A program made the position numbers and the translations under genes. Of a stretch of DNA of 64,000 nucleotides, positions 26,200 through 35,860 are shown in pieces. The stretch lies in the NCBI GenBank assembly GCA_963750535.1, contig CAVVRF010000008.1, forward strand, positions 1 to 64,000. The letters run 5' to 3'. Under the pieces are notes generated by a model. It did not search any database. It saw only the letters and a list, made by a program, of their open reading frames with translations, and was not told the origin of the DNA. Source of the stretch: JAKFWF01 sp963750535. GTDB lineage: Bacteria > Pseudomonadota > Alphaproteobacteria > Rhizobiales > Hyphomicrobiaceae. Position 1 is the stretch's first letter; each line of letters begins with the position of its first letter.

Positions 26200-26980
26200 A
26201 GATCCGTGAGCGGTAGCCGGTGACGTGCGGGTGCATGGTGAGCAGGAACAGGCCACGCTCGTCCCAGGCGCGGTCGAACTCGCGGCGGAAGATCTCGAGC
26301 ACGGCCGCCGGCGGGGTATAGGGTCGCAGCGCGCTGTGGCGGTGCATGTTGAAGTACACCGCGTCGTCGCGGATCCACTCGACCGGCAGCTCCACGATGC
26401 CGGTGGGCTCGCCCCGTTCCAGGATTTCGTACGGATCGTCGTCGGCCATCAGTGAGCTATCGTAGATCAGGCCCAGCTCGCGCTCGATCTTGAGTGTCGC
26501 GGGCGAGAAGTCCCATGAAGGCGTGCGCATGCCGACGGGCCGGACTCCGGTAACTTTCTCGAGCGTGTCCGCAGCCCGGAAATGGAGCTCGCGCTCGTCC
26601 GCCTCCGGCAGCACCGAGTTCAATTCGTGGATCCAGCCGTGCAGGCCGATCTCGTGGCCCTCCTTCACGACCCGGCGCTGCTCATCGGGATGCAGCAGCG
26701 CCGAGACGGCCGGCACGAAGAATGATGCCGGGATCGTCGACTGCCCGAGCACCTCGAGGATGCGCGGCACGCCGACGCGGGTACCGTACTCGCCCCACGA
26801 CATCCGCCCGATCGAGTTGCCACCGTCGCGCAGCTCGTTGGTCTCATGATCGGAATCGAACGAAAGCGCCACCGCGCAGCGCGCACCGCCCGGCCACGCA
26901 GCCGGCTTCAGGGATCGGCCGGCGCGCACGGCGTCGACTCGCCGGCGCCATTCCTGCTCCGGCCATTGCCAGGGTTCCAT
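26105..26980 (-). CDS. NodB-fold polysaccharide-deacetylase-family hydrolase (imidase/PgdA-like)
   Basis: 291 residues of the polysaccharide-deacetylase family. Metal-site pieces are VALSFDSDHETNE (the Asp/Asp-His region) and GHEIGLHGWIHELN (HxxxH). The later RTPSWDFSP and LTMHPHVTGYRSR are motif 3-5 equivalents. The HpPgdA/allantoinase/cyclic-imidase branch of this family, not chitin deacetylases, has this arrangement. The start at 26980 (MEPWQWPE) is preceded by AGGAGG; 27001 is too far upstream. It heads the downstream end of a Dpp-type operon and lies 10 bases from the ATPase gene. With a creatininase and an Ntn hydrolase nearby, a cyclic amide or imide substrate is plausible, but this is inference. 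Confidence 0.75.
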   Translation of the reverse strand: MEPWQWPEQEWRRRVDAVRAGRSLKPAAWPGGARCAVALSFDSDHETNELRDGGNSIGRMSWGEYGTRVGVPRILEVLGQSTIPASFFVPAVSALLHPDEQRRVVKEGHEIGLHGWIHELNSVLPEADERELHFRAADTLEKVTGVRPVGMRTPSWDFSPATLKIERELGLIYDSSLMADDDPYEILERGEPTGIVELPVEWIRDDAVYFNMHRHSALRPYTPPAAVLEIFRREFDRAWDERGLFLLTMHPHVTGYRSRIFILEELIGHMRAKGECWFATHADIARHCAKG

Positions 26981-26990
26981 CGTGTCCTCC

Positions 26991-27993
26991 TCACGGCTCA
27001 ATTGGAAAGTGACATGCGGCTTGGCGGCCGGCGCCGACCGGCGCCAGCGTCGGGACCTCCGAGCGGCAACGGGCCTCTGCCCTGCGGCAGCGCATATGAA
27101 AGTGGCAGCCGCTCGGCGGTGATAGCGGCGACGGCAATTCGCCCGCGATCGGCCGGAACGATACGAGGCTATCGCTGGAGAGCTCGAGCTTCGGCACGCT
27201 GTCGAGCAGCGCCCGCGCGTAGTGATGACGTGGCGCAGCGTAGATCTCGCCGGCCCGGCCGGTCTCGACTATGCGGCCCAGATACATGATGGCGATGCGA
27301 TCGCTGACGTGGCGGACGACGGCGAGGTCGTGGCTGATGAACAGCATCGTCAGTCCGAGCTCGCGGCGCAACTTGAGGAACAGGTTGATGATCTGGGCCT
27401 GGATCGACACGTCGAGCGAGGCGACCGGCTCGTCGCACACCAGTACGTCGGGCTGCATCGCCAAGGCGCGGGCGATCGCGACGCGCTGTCGCTGGCCGCC
27501 CGAGAACTGGTGCGGGAAGCGGTCGGCCGAATTCGGCATCGAGCCCGACCGCCGTGAGCCAGGTCGCCACATAGTCGCGCGCACCGGCCGAACGGACGAG
27601 ACCGTGCGCGAGCGGACCCTCGGCAATCGTATCGCCGATGCGCATCCGCGGATCGAGCGACGCGAACGGGTCCTGGAATACCATCTGGACTCGCGTCGTG
27701 GCCTTCACCGGCTTGCGGCCCGGACGCATCACCGCACCGCCGTCGATCGAGACGGTGCCGGAGGTTGGCGGCAGGATGCCGGAGATGACGCGGCCGAGCG
27801 TGGACTTGCCGCAACCGAACTCGCCGACGAGCCCCAGCACCTCGCCTCTCTCGATCTGCAGGCTGACACGGTCGACGGCATGGACCGTGCGGGTCTCATA
27901 TGCGGCGCCGAACCTTGCCGCGATGCGCTCGCCGATCGTCAGGGCGGGCGCGAAGTTGCGGGTCACGTTGTCGACCACGACGAGCGCGCTCAT
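26991..27993 (-). CDS. Dipeptide/oligopeptide ABC transporter ATP-binding protein, DppF type (frameshifted)
   Basis: ATPase of a Dpp/Opp-family importer. The first frame gives the Walker A GEFGCGKST, ISGILPPTSGTVSIDG and the Q-loop MVFQDPFASLDPRM. After an indel near 27535 the second frame gives FSGGQRQRVAIARAL, Walker B VLVCDEPVASLDVS, and the C-terminal oligopeptide-type cysteine motif CHFHMRCRRAEARC (possible Fe-S or metal site). The repaired length of ~333 is normal. It overlaps the DppD gene by four bases at its start, so it is part of the five-gene minus-strand operon (30813 to 26105). Confidence 0.88.
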
Positions 27994-28967
27994 TCCGACA
28001 CCTCTGCGGCGAGCGGATAATGGCAGCGCACGGCTCTTTCACCGCTGCGCACCGATGCGGGCGCGACATTGCAGGCCGGACCGGCGCGGGCGCATCGCGG
28101 GGCAAACGCGCAACCGGGCGGCAAGTTCGATAGCGAGGGCGTGGCGCCCGGGATCTGCGCCAGGTCCTGGCCGGGCCGGGCGTTGGCAGGCAGCGAGTGC
28201 AGCAGCCCTTGCGTATATGGGTGGCGGGGTGCGCGCAGCACTGCAGCGGTCGGCCCCTCCTCGATCAACCGCCCCGCGTACATGACGAGGATGCGGGTGG
28301 CGAGGGACGACACGGTCGCGAGATCGTGACTGATCCAGATGAGCGCGGTGCCGAATTCGCGCACGAGCGTACGCATCTCCGTCAGGATCTGCGCCTGGAT
28401 CGACACATCGAGCGCGGTGGTCGGCTCATCGCACACGATCAGCGCCGGCCGATTGAGCAGGGCAATGGCGATCGCCACCCGCTGCCTCATGCCACCGGAG
28501 AACTGGTGAGGATAGGCGTCGAGCCGGCGTGCGGCGTCGGGAATGCCGACCGTCGTCAGGGCGGCGACCGATCGATCCATCGCGGCTCGCGGCGAGATCC
28601 GCTCGTGCGCTTCGAGGGCGAGCCGCATCTGCGCGCCGATCGTGAGCACCGGATTGAGGGTGGTCGAGGGATCCTGGAACACCATCGCCATGCGCCGTCC
28701 GCGCAACTGGCGAAGCATTGCCTGGCTCCTCCCGACGAGCTCCACGCCATCGAGCTTCACGGAGCCGCCGACGATCCGCCCGGGCGGATCGATCAGTCCA
28801 AGGATCGAGAAGCCGGTCACGCTCTTGCCGGAGCCGGATTCGCCGACGAGGCCCACCACCTCGCCGGCCGCGACGTCGAAAGTCACGCCATCGACCGCCT
28901 TCACCACGCCGGCCTTCGTGTCGAAGTGCGTCGCGAGATCACGAACCTGCAGCAACGGTCCATTCAT
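27990..28967 (-). CDS. Dipeptide/oligopeptide ABC transporter ATP-binding protein, DppD type
   Basis: 325-residue ATPase. Motifs are Walker A GESGSGKSV, the Q-loop MVFQDPSTTLNPVLTIG, signature FSGGMRQRVAIAIAL, Walker B LIVCDEPTTALDVSIQAQIL, and the peptide-transporter C-terminal motif with cysteines (GCAFAPRCARAGPAC). The start is 28967 (MNGPLLQV), overlapping the permease stop by ATGA. A longer frame upstream only duplicates the permease gene's other strand frame. It pairs with the frameshifted DppF-like subunit. Confidence 0.92.
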   Translation of the reverse strand: MNGPLLQVRDLATHFDTKAGVVKAVDGVTFDVAAGEVVGLVGESGSGKSVTGFSILGLIDPPGRIVGGSVKLDGVELVGRSQAMLRQLRGRRMAMVFQDPSTTLNPVLTIGAQMRLALEAHERISPRAAMDRSVAALTTVGIPDAARRLDAYPHQFSGGMRQRVAIAIALLNRPALIVCDEPTTALDVSIQAQILTEMRTLVREFGTALIWISHDLATVSSLATRILVMYAGRLIEEGPTAAVLRAPRHPYTQGLLHSLPANARPGQDLAQIPGATPSLSNLPPGCAFAPRCARAGPACNVAPASVRSGERAVRCHYPLAAEVSE

Positions 28968-29845
28968 CGCCGCAGCCTCGGGTTCAGTTGATCGCGAACC
29001 TGATCGCCGACGAGGTTGATCGCGACGATCAGGATGATCAGTGCGATTCCGGGATAGATCGAGATCCAGTAGCGGCCGGAGAGCATGTACTGAAAGCCGT
29101 TGGCGATCAGCGAGCCGAGCGAGGGCTCCGTGACCGGCAGCCCGAGGCCCAGGAACGAAAGCGTTGCCTCGAGGGCGATCGAGTTTGCGACCTGCACGGT
29201 CGCGACCACGATCAACGGCGGCAGGCAATTCGGCAGGATATGGCGGAATATCACCTGGGCGGAGCTGAGCGGCGTCGACATTGCCGCCTCGACGTACTCC
29301 TTGGCGCGCTCGGTCGAAGCGGCGCCATGCGTGGTGCGGGCGAAGTAGGCGTACTGCGCGGCGACAAGCGCGGCGGTGAGTTGCCACTTGCCTTGGCCGA
29401 GCAATGCCGCCAGCACCAGTGCGAGGAGGATCGCGGGAAACGACAGCTGCAGGTCGATGATGCGCATGATCAGCGCCTCCAGCCGTCCGCCGAAGAACGC
29501 CGCGACCGACCCGAGCGTTGCCCCGATGACGAAAGCGATCGCGCCAGCGACGATGCCGACCTGGATCGAGATCCGCAGGCCGTAGAGAATTGCCGACCAA
29601 AGATCGCGGCCCTGGGCATCGGTGCCGAGCCAATGGGTAAATCCGCCGCTGCCGACGTAGCCCGGCGGCCGGCGCGCGTCGGCAAGCACCAGGCTGGAGA
29701 GGTCATAGGGGTTCTGTGGCGCGATCAACGGAGCCATGACCGCGAGCAGGATGATCGAGAGCACGATCAGCAGCGCGATCGAGGCGACGCGGCTCTCGCG
29801 GAACTCAGCCCAGAAGCGCGCGATCGGCGATGCGCGATCGATCAT
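28964..29845 (-). CDS. Dipeptide/oligopeptide ABC transporter permease, DppC type
   Basis: 293 residues with an N-terminal membrane segment (IALLIVLSIILLAVMAPLIAP), the DppC-specific LGTDAQGRDLWSAILYGLRIS, five further segments and the EAA loop (YVEAAMSTPLSSAQVIFRHILPN). This is the standard inner-membrane partner of a DppB subunit for peptides, nickel, glutathione or small amides. The start at 29845 overlaps the DppB stop by ATGA, and its stop overlaps the DppD-like gene by four bases. The substrate class is set by the binding protein at 32189. Confidence 0.92.
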   Translation of the reverse strand: MIDRASPIARFWAEFRESRVASIALLIVLSIILLAVMAPLIAPQNPYDLSSLVLADARRPPGYVGSGGFTHWLGTDAQGRDLWSAILYGLRISIQVGIVAGAIAFVIGATLGSVAAFFGGRLEALIMRIIDLQLSFPAILLALVLAALLGQGKWQLTAALVAAQYAYFARTTHGAASTERAKEYVEAAMSTPLSSAQVIFRHILPNCLPPLIVVATVQVANSIALEATLSFLGLGLPVTEPSLGSLIANGFQYMLSGRYWISIYPGIALIILIVAINLVGDQVRDQLNPRLRR

Positions 29846-30813
29846 GCCTGCCTCGCCCGCAGTCGCGGGTCGAGCGCCGCATATGCGATGTCGACCAGCA
29901 GGTTGATCATGATGAAGACGAGAGCGACCAGCATCAGGTAGGCGACCATCACCGGCCGGTCGAGCGAGGAAATCGAATCGATGATCAGCTTGCCGATGCC
30001 CGGCCAGGAGAAGATCGTCTCGGTCACCACCGCGAACGCCAGGGTGGAGCCGAACTCGAGGCCAAATACCGTGACGATCGGAATCGCGATCAGCCGCAGC
30101 ACGTGGCGACGCATGATCGTCCACTCGCTCTCGCCGGCGGCGCGGGCGAACTTCACCGTATCGGTCAGCATGGTCTCGCGCGTGCCGGCGCGGGCAAGAC
30201 GGACCATCATGGCAAACTTGAACAGCGACAGATTGAGCGCGGGCAGGATCAGGTGATGCCAGCCGTTGAGCGTGAGGAAGCTCCACTCGGCACCGAGCAA
30301 AGGCGCCGTCTCGCCGCGCCCGCCGGCCGGCAGCCAGCCGAGCGTCACCGCGAAGGTCAGGATCAGCACCAGTCCGATCCAGAACGTCGGCACCGAAAAG
30401 CCGAGCACCGAGACCGCCATGATCAATTTCGAGATGGCGCTGCCGGGCTTGTAGCCGGCGAACATGCCGAGCGGGACGCCGACAAGGGTGGCCCCCAGCA
30501 CGGCGATCACCGTCAGCTCGAGCGTCGCCGGCAGGCGCGAGAGGATGAGCTGAAGCACCGGCATGTTGAAGATGAAGGAGCGGCCGAAATCGCCGGAGAA
30601 GAGACGGCCGAGAAATGCGAAATACTGCCGCCACAGCGGCTGATCGAGGCCGTATGCCTTGATCGTCTGCTCGCGGATCTGCTGGGTGGCGTCCGGCGAC
30701 AGCAGCACGTCGATCGGATTGCCGACGGCATAGACACCGGCAAACACCAGCATCGAGATCACAAGCATGACCACGCATGCCTGCAGCAGACGCTGGATCA
30801 CGAACCCGATCAT
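29842..30813 (-). CDS. Dipeptide/oligopeptide ABC transporter permease, DppB type
   Basis: 323 residues beginning MIGFVIQRLLQACVVMLVIS, a typical DppB opening helix. It then has GNPIDVLLSPDATQQIREQTI, six membrane segments, the conserved RRHVLRLIAIPIVTVFGLEFG and the terminal LDIAYAALDPRLR-like motif (VDIAYAALDPRLRARQ). It begins the transporter part of the minus-strand operon, 20 bases downstream of the creatininase-family gene. Confidence 0.92.
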   Translation of the reverse strand: MIGFVIQRLLQACVVMLVISMLVFAGVYAVGNPIDVLLSPDATQQIREQTIKAYGLDQPLWRQYFAFLGRLFSGDFGRSFIFNMPVLQLILSRLPATLELTVIAVLGATLVGVPLGMFAGYKPGSAISKLIMAVSVLGFSVPTFWIGLVLILTFAVTLGWLPAGGRGETAPLLGAEWSFLTLNGWHHLILPALNLSLFKFAMMVRLARAGTRETMLTDTVKFARAAGESEWTIMRRHVLRLIAIPIVTVFGLEFGSTLAFAVVTETIFSWPGIGKLIIDSISSLDRPVMVAYLMLVALVFIMINLLVDIAYAALDPRLRARQA

Positions 30814-30832
30814 GACGTCATCCCGAGCCGGC

Positions 30833-31534
30833 TCAGGCCCAGCCCTCCGCGATGATCGCGCGGGTTTCCTCGACGGCTACCTTCCAAATCGACAGCATAT
30901 CCTCGTCGCTGCGCTGGTAGAGGCCGCCGTAGTTGCCGTCGCCCAGCAACTCCTTCTTGCGCACGGGGTCGAGTTGCTGGAAGCGGTCGATCCGCATCAT
31001 CGGCTTCTGCGTGGCCGGCATCTTCACGTTGGCGAGACGCGTCCATGGGAAGTTCTCCATCCAGGACGCGTGCGAGGCCACCGCATCGATCGCCTGGACG
31101 CAGGCAAGCGTCCTCGGCGCGTTCCACCAATTGTGCCACTTGACCTGGGCTCCTGGATGGCGGTCGAGCCATTCGAGCACCGCGCCGTGGGCGGGCGAGT
31201 TGCCGCCGTGCCCGTTGACGATCGTGATCTTCTTGAAGCCGGCGCGCGCGATCCCGTCGAGCAGGTCGGTGACCACCGCGCAGAACGTCGACATCCTCAG
31301 CGTTACGGTGCCCGGATATTCGACGAAGCTCGGTGTCAGGCCGTAGTTGACGACGGGGAAAACCGCGACCCCGATCGGCTCGGCCGCTTCAACCGCGACA
31401 CGCTCGGCCAGGATCGCGTCGACTGCCAGCGAAAGATAGGCGTGCTGCTCGGTCGAGCCTATCGGCAGCACCGCCCGGTCGTCGCCTGCCACGTGATCGC
31501 GCACCTGCATCCAGTTCATGTCGGCGATACGCAT
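30833..31534 (-). CDS. Creatininase-family amidohydrolase
   Basis: Metal-dependent amidohydrolase of the creatininase fold. The metal/active-site segments AVLPIGSTEQHAYLSLAVD and ITIVNGHGGNSPAHGAVLEWL are intact, and the C-terminal half has KMPATQKPMMRIDRFQQLDP. Family members open creatinine or process formamidopyrimidine and related cyclic amides. The position suggests action on the compound imported by the neighbouring Dpp-type system. An ATG at 31570 is in frame, but codons 2-6 from there coincide with a 14-bp operator palindrome. I therefore prefer the start at 31534 (MRIADMNW), giving 233 residues and leaving the operator in the promoter. The gene is divergent from the MarR gene. Confidence 0.85.
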   Translation of the reverse strand: MRIADMNWMQVRDHVAGDDRAVLPIGSTEQHAYLSLAVDAILAERVAVEAAEPIGVAVFPVVNYGLTPSFVEYPGTVTLRMSTFCAVVTDLLDGIARAGFKKITIVNGHGGNSPAHGAVLEWLDRHPGAQVKWHNWWNAPRTLACVQAIDAVASHASWMENFPWTRLANVKMPATQKPMMRIDRFQQLDPVRKKELLGDGNYGGLYQRSDEDMLSIWKVAVEETRAIIAEGWA

Positions 31535-31552
31535 CGGATGTCCGGGCGATTG

Positions 31553-31566
31553 GTTCCAGATGGAAC
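31553..31566. promoter_or_regulatory. MarR operator, copy 1
   Basis: Perfect 14-bp inverted repeat GTTCCA-GA-TGGAAC upstream of the preferred creatininase start. An identical-class copy lies 46 bp away (centre to centre) in the same divergent intergenic region. The flanks of the two copies also form a larger inverted arrangement (TTGACG ... CGTCAA). Confidence 0.75.
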
Positions 31567-31598
31567 TCATCTTGACGGCACGCGCGTTTGTGCGTCAA

Positions 31599-31612
31599 GT
31601 TCCATCTGGAAC
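31599..31612. promoter_or_regulatory. MarR operator, copy 2
   Basis: Perfect 14-bp inverted repeat GTTCCA-TC-TGGAAC, 19 bases before the MarR gene start. Only the central two bases differ from copy 1. The position suits autorepression of the MarR-binding-protein operon and repression of the divergent dpp-type operon. Confidence 0.75.
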
Positions 31613-31630
31613 CGATCGCCCGGGTAGGCC

Positions 31631-32192
31631 ATGCTCGACAAGTTGCGTCGCGAAAAGCTGCGGTCGCGGTCCCCGGCGGTGACGCCGACATCGGTCCCCG
31701 CCGACCTCCATCCGATGATCGCTACCAAGTTGTGGGACAATCCCTGCTGGCTGTCGTTCCGGGCCAATTTCATCGCCCACCATTTCAATCAGCCGATCTA
31801 TGATTGGATCGCGAGGTTCTACAAGCTGAGCGCACCCGAGCATGTCGTGCTCTATGCCGTGGGACTGAAGGAGGGCATTACGGCCGATGATGTCGCCGCA
31901 TCCTCCGCGCGGCCGAAGAACACGCTGAGCCGCGCGGTCAATTCGCTGCTGGCCAAGCGCCTCCTTACGCGAGTGCAGGACAAGACCGACCGGCGCCGCA
32001 TGCAGCTCTACCTCACCCGCCGCGGACGGCGGATCGTCGACGAGACCGTGCCCGCCCTGGTCGCGATCGAGCGGAACATGGTCGCGGTCCTGTCCGCCGC
32101 CGAGCAGCGACTGCTCAACCAGCTCTCTGACCAAGCTAGTACTCAACAAAAACGCGTGGCCGACACGCATTGACCAGGAGAGAAGAGCATGA
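31631..32192 (+). CDS. MarR-family transcriptional regulator (frameshifted at its 3' end)
   Basis: ~187-residue winged-helix regulator. The DNA-binding region is visible as GLKEGITADDVAASSARPKNTLSRAVNSLLAKRLLTRV followed by the wing DKTDRRRMQLYLTRRGRR (both quoted only in part as family pattern), with an N-terminal dimer helix. The uncorrected frame stops at 32173. Removing one base near 32128 restores a typical MarR tail (SDKLVLNKNAWPTR) and ends at 32192, overlapping the next gene's ATG by four bases (ATGA). That overlap strongly supports the repair. It is divergent from the creatininase/dpp operon and has two matching operators in the shared promoter. Confidence 0.82.
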
Positions 32193-33789
32193 AGCCGAAA
32201 TCGAGTTGGTTCATGGCGCTGTCGATTGCCGCTCTGCTGGCGGGCGCCTCGGTGACCGCGTCGACTGCCCAGACGCTGACGATCGGGGTTCGCGGCGGGC
32301 CTGATTCGATCGATCCGCACTTCACCGCCACCGGCACGCATGCCGAGTCGCTCAAGCACATATTCGATACGCTCACCTGGTCCGGCGACGGTCTCGAGGT
32401 CGAGCCTCGCCTCGCCGAGAGCTGGAAGGCGCTCGATGCCACGACCTGGGAGTTCAAGCTGCGCAAGGGCGTGAAGTTCCACGACGGCTCGGATTTCACC
32501 GCCGACGACGTCAAGTTCTCGATCGAGCGCATCCCGGTCGTCGCCGGCCCCAATCCGACCACGATCTATGTGCGGCGCGTGAAGGAGGCGAAGGTCGTCG
32601 ACCCCCACACGATCCACATCATCACGGATGGCCCGGCGCCGGTGCTGCCGAACGACTTCATCCGGCTGTTCATCGTATCGTCGAAGGCAGCGGCCGGCCT
32701 CACCAAGGAAACGGCCAACGAGGCCTTCAACAGCGGCAAGGCGGCCATCGGCACCGGTCCGTACAAGTACGTGTCCTGGTCGCCGAAGGGCGATCTCGTC
32801 ATGGATCGCTTCGATGGCTATTGGGGCGCCGAAGGAGCCGTGGGCGCGGCACGTCCGCAAGGAGATCCCGAACGATGCCGCCCGCGTCGCGCAATTGAAG
32901 GCCGGTCAGCTGGATCTGATCACGCGCGTGCCGGCGACGGATGTTGCGTCCCTGAAGCGCGATCCGAAGCTCACGGTCCAGACGATCGATACCGTCTACG
33001 TGTTCAATCTCGAAATGGACCAGCGCGACGCGACGCCGGCCGGGCAGATCTCGGCCAAGGACGGCTCGCCGCTGGCCAAGAACCCGCTCCAGGACGCTCG
33101 TGTCCGCGAGGCGATCGATCTCGCGATCGACCGCAAGACGCTCGCCGAGATAGCGATGGAAGGGCTCGGCAAGCCGGTCAACCAGCTCGTCACGCCGTCG
33201 ATCTTCGGCTTCAACAAGGCGTTGCCGGAACGCAAGTACGACGTCGCGGCGGCGAAGAAGCTGCTCGCCGACGCCGGCTTCGCCAATGGCTTCAAGGTGC
33301 AGTTCTCGTTCACCAAGGACCGCCTGCCCGGCGACACCCAGGTCGGCACCTCGATCGCGCAGATGCTTGCCGCCATCGGCATCGATGCGGCGGCGAACGC
33401 GCAGCCGGCGAACGTGTTCTTCCCGGCGCGCACGCGCGGCGAATTCTCGATGTCGATGTCGGGCTGGGGAACGCTGACCGGCGAGGCGCACTACACCTTG
33501 TCGTCGCTCGCGCATTCGAACGACAAGGAAAAGAAGATGGGTGCGTTCAATGTGCTCAACTACAAGAACGCGGAGATGGACAAGCTGCTGCAGGACGCGG
33601 CGGTCGAGATGGATGAGTGCCAAGCGCAGCCGCTTTCTCGAGAAGGCGAACGAGCTCGTGCTGAAGGATCGCCAGCGGCTGCCGATCGTCGCGGTCGGCT
33701 CGGCCTGGGCGATGCAGAAGGACAAGGTGAAGATCACCGCGCGCGTGGACGAGGATACCCTCGCCATGAACATCAAGCCGGCGAAATAG
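32189..33789 (+). CDS. Periplasmic solute-binding protein family 5 (dipeptide/oligopeptide type), two frameshifts
   Basis: ~533-residue SBP_bac_5 protein with a Sec signal peptide (MKPKSSWFMALSIAALLAGA... TAQT). It then has TLTIGVRGGPDSIDPHFTA, LAESWKALDATTWEFKLRKG, KFHDGSDFTADDVKFSIER, IGTGPYKYVSW and YDVAAAKKLLADAGF, the normal series of family motifs. Indels near 32832 and 33615 shift the frame, and sequence similarity continues across both. It is the binding component for the DppBCDF-like genes on the other side of the MarR gene and is followed by an Ntn hydrolase. The ligand is unknown. Confidence 0.88.
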
Positions 33790-33797
33790 CACAGGCC

Positions 33798-33832
33798 GGG
33801 GGAGGGGGCGGACAGTCGCGCCCGGCTCCGCC
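33798..33832 (+). other. GC-rich intergenic hairpin after the binding-protein gene
   Basis: GCCGGG near 33799 can pair with CCCGGC near 33821, with an inner GGGCG/CGCCC alternative. There is no T-run. Such structures after binding-protein genes often protect the upstream mRNA and raise binding-protein output relative to downstream genes. That role here is inference. Confidence 0.3.
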
Positions 33833-33855
33833 TCAGCCATCGGTCAGGATCAAGC

Positions 33856-34812
33856 ATGTCACCCATCGCAATCGGCATCCACGGCGGCTGCGGCACGCTC
33901 GAGCAGTCGCTGATGACCGAGGCCGAGTGGACCGAGGCGCGGCAGCACCTCGCCGACGCGCTTCGAGCAGGATGGTCCCTGCTGACGAAGGGGGCGTCCA
34001 GCGTCGAGGCGGTCGAGGCCGCCGTCGTGGTGATGGAAAACAGCTGGCATTTCAATGCCGGCTATGGCGCCGCTCTCAATGCCGCCGCCGAGCATGAGCT
34101 CGATGCCTCGATCATGGACGGGGCGACGCTCGGCGGTGGCGCGGTCTGCGGCGCGCGTACCATTCGCAGCCCGATCCAGGCTGCCCGGGCGGTGATGGAG
34201 AAGAGCCAGTGCGTGCTCATCGCCGGGGCCGCCGCCGACGCCTTCGCCGCCGCCTGCGGTCTCGAGACCGTGCCGAACAGCTATTTCACCACCGAGCGCC
34301 GGGTCGCGGCGCTCGCTTCACTGCGGGCGCGCGCCGCGTCCGGCACCATTCAGATGGCGAGCGAAGCCGAAAAGCACGGCACCGTCGGCGCGGTGGCGCT
34401 CGACCAGTCCGGCAATCTCGCCGCCGCCACCTCGACCGGCGGCTTCAACAACAAGCCCGTCGGCCGCGTCGGGGATACGCCGATCCTGGGTGCCGGCACC
34501 TACGCCCGCAACGGCGTATGCGCGGTCTCCGGCACCGGCCAGGGCGAGGTGTTCATCAAGCGTGCGGCCGCCTATGACGTGGCCGCTCGCATGATGTACG
34601 CCGGGCAGACGCTCGATGCGGCAACCAAGGCGCTCGTCTTCGAGGTCCTTGCCTCGCACAAAATCGGCGCCGGCATGGTGGCGTGCGACGCGCAAGGCAA
34701 CATCTGCGCGCCGTTCAATACACTCGGCATGTATCGCGGCTGGGTTACGCCCGACGGCGAGCTGACGGTCGCTACCCACCAGCGCGAGCATAGACTGGGC
34801 AGGATTGGATGA
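33856..34812 (+). CDS. Isoaspartyl peptidase / L-asparaginase-type Ntn hydrolase
   Basis: 318-residue plant-type asparaginase. Features are the N-terminal IGIHGGCGT, NAGYGAALNAAAEHELDASIMDG, and the autocleavage/catalytic threonine in KHGTVGAVALDQSGNLAAATSTGG, followed by VGDTPILGAGTYA and SGTGQGEVFIK. Ntn hydrolases of this group self-cleave before that Thr and hydrolyse isoaspartyl dipeptides or asparagine-like amides. It sits after the oligopeptide-type binding protein, consistent with hydrolysis of an imported amide or isopeptide. It overlaps the next gene by four bases. Confidence 0.92.
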   Translation: MSPIAIGIHGGCGTLEQSLMTEAEWTEARQHLADALRAGWSLLTKGASSVEAVEAAVVVMENSWHFNAGYGAALNAAAEHELDASIMDGATLGGGAVCGARTIRSPIQAARAVMEKSQCVLIAGAAADAFAAACGLETVPNSYFTTERRVAALASLRARAASGTIQMASEAEKHGTVGAVALDQSGNLAAATSTGGFNNKPVGRVGDTPILGAGTYARNGVCAVSGTGQGEVFIKRAAAYDVAARMMYAGQTLDAATKALVFEVLASHKIGAGMVACDAQGNICAPFNTLGMYRGWVTPDGELTVATHQREHRLGRIG

Positions 34813-35860
34813 CCGCTGAGCCGGTGATCATCTGGGGCGGCGGCGCGATCGGCGGCACGATCGCAGCCTACTGGTCGCGCGCCGGCGTGCCGGTCCTGCT
34901 CGTCGACATCGTGGCCGATCATGTCGCGGCGTGCCGCACCGAGTGGGCTGCGCATCACCGGCCCGATCGAGGAATTCACGACGATCGTGCCATCGACAAC
35001 TCCCGAGGCGCTGACTGGTCAGTACAGGCGCATTGTCCTGGCGGTGAAGGCGCAGGCGACCGGCGCGGCGGTACGTCAGCTGCTGCCGCACCTCGCTCCC
35101 GACGGCTATGTACTGTCGGCGCAGAACGGCCTCAACGAGCTGGCGATCGCGGATGCGGTCGGGGCCGAGCGCACGATGGGCTGCTTCGTCAACTTCGGCG
35201 CCGACTGGCTCGGGCCCGGCCGGATTCTGTACGGCAATCGCGGTGCGGTCGTGGTGGGGGAGATCGACGGAGCCCCGCGGCCGCGCACCCGCGAGATGTT
35301 CGCCCTGCTGCAGCGGTTCGAGCCCGATGCCATCCTGACCGACAACATCTGGGGCTACTTGTGGGGCAAGCTCGCGTACGGCGCCATGCTGTTCGCAACC
35401 GCGCTCACGCCGGACTCGATGTCGGCCAACTTCGCCGATCCCGACCGCAGGATCGTATTCGAAACGCTGGGGCGCGAGGTGATGGCGGTCGCCGCGGCGC
35501 GCGGAGTCAAACCGGTCGGTTTCGGCGAATTCGATCCGAGCGCATTCCTGCCGGGTGAGCCTGCCGGTCGCGCGCGGGAGGTGATCGACTGGCTCGCCGA
35601 CTACACATCGCGGAGCGCGAAGACGCACTCCGGCATTTATCGCGACCTCGCCGTCCGCAAGCGTCGCACCGAGGTCGATCCGCAGATCGCGATCATTTGC
35701 GCGCTCGGACGCGAGGCCGGTGTCGCGACGCCGGCGCTCGATCAGGCTCGTGGCGCTCATCCACGACATCGAGGACGGCCGCCGCCCGATGGCCATCGAG
35801 ACATTTCGGAGCCTGATCGAGACATGCACATCCGCTTCGACGACCAGGTCGCACTCGTAA
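34809..35860 (+). CDS. Ketopantoate-reductase-like (ApbA/PanE family) oxidoreductase, two frameshifts
   Basis: NADP-dependent reductase fold. The N-terminal GGGAIGGTIAAYWSRAGVPVLLVD binds the nucleotide. After an indel near 34940 come RIVLAVKAQATGAAV, VLSAQNGLNE, NFGADWLGPG and the C-terminal helical domain with KLAYGAMLFATALT. A second indel near 35748 restores LVALIHDIEDGRRPM, a typical ketopantoate-reductase tail, and moves the stop to 35860. Members reduce 2-dehydropantoate or other alpha-keto acids. In this operon a role in metabolising the transported compound is more likely than vitamin synthesis. It overlaps the next SDR gene by ~37 bases after repair. Confidence 0.8.
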
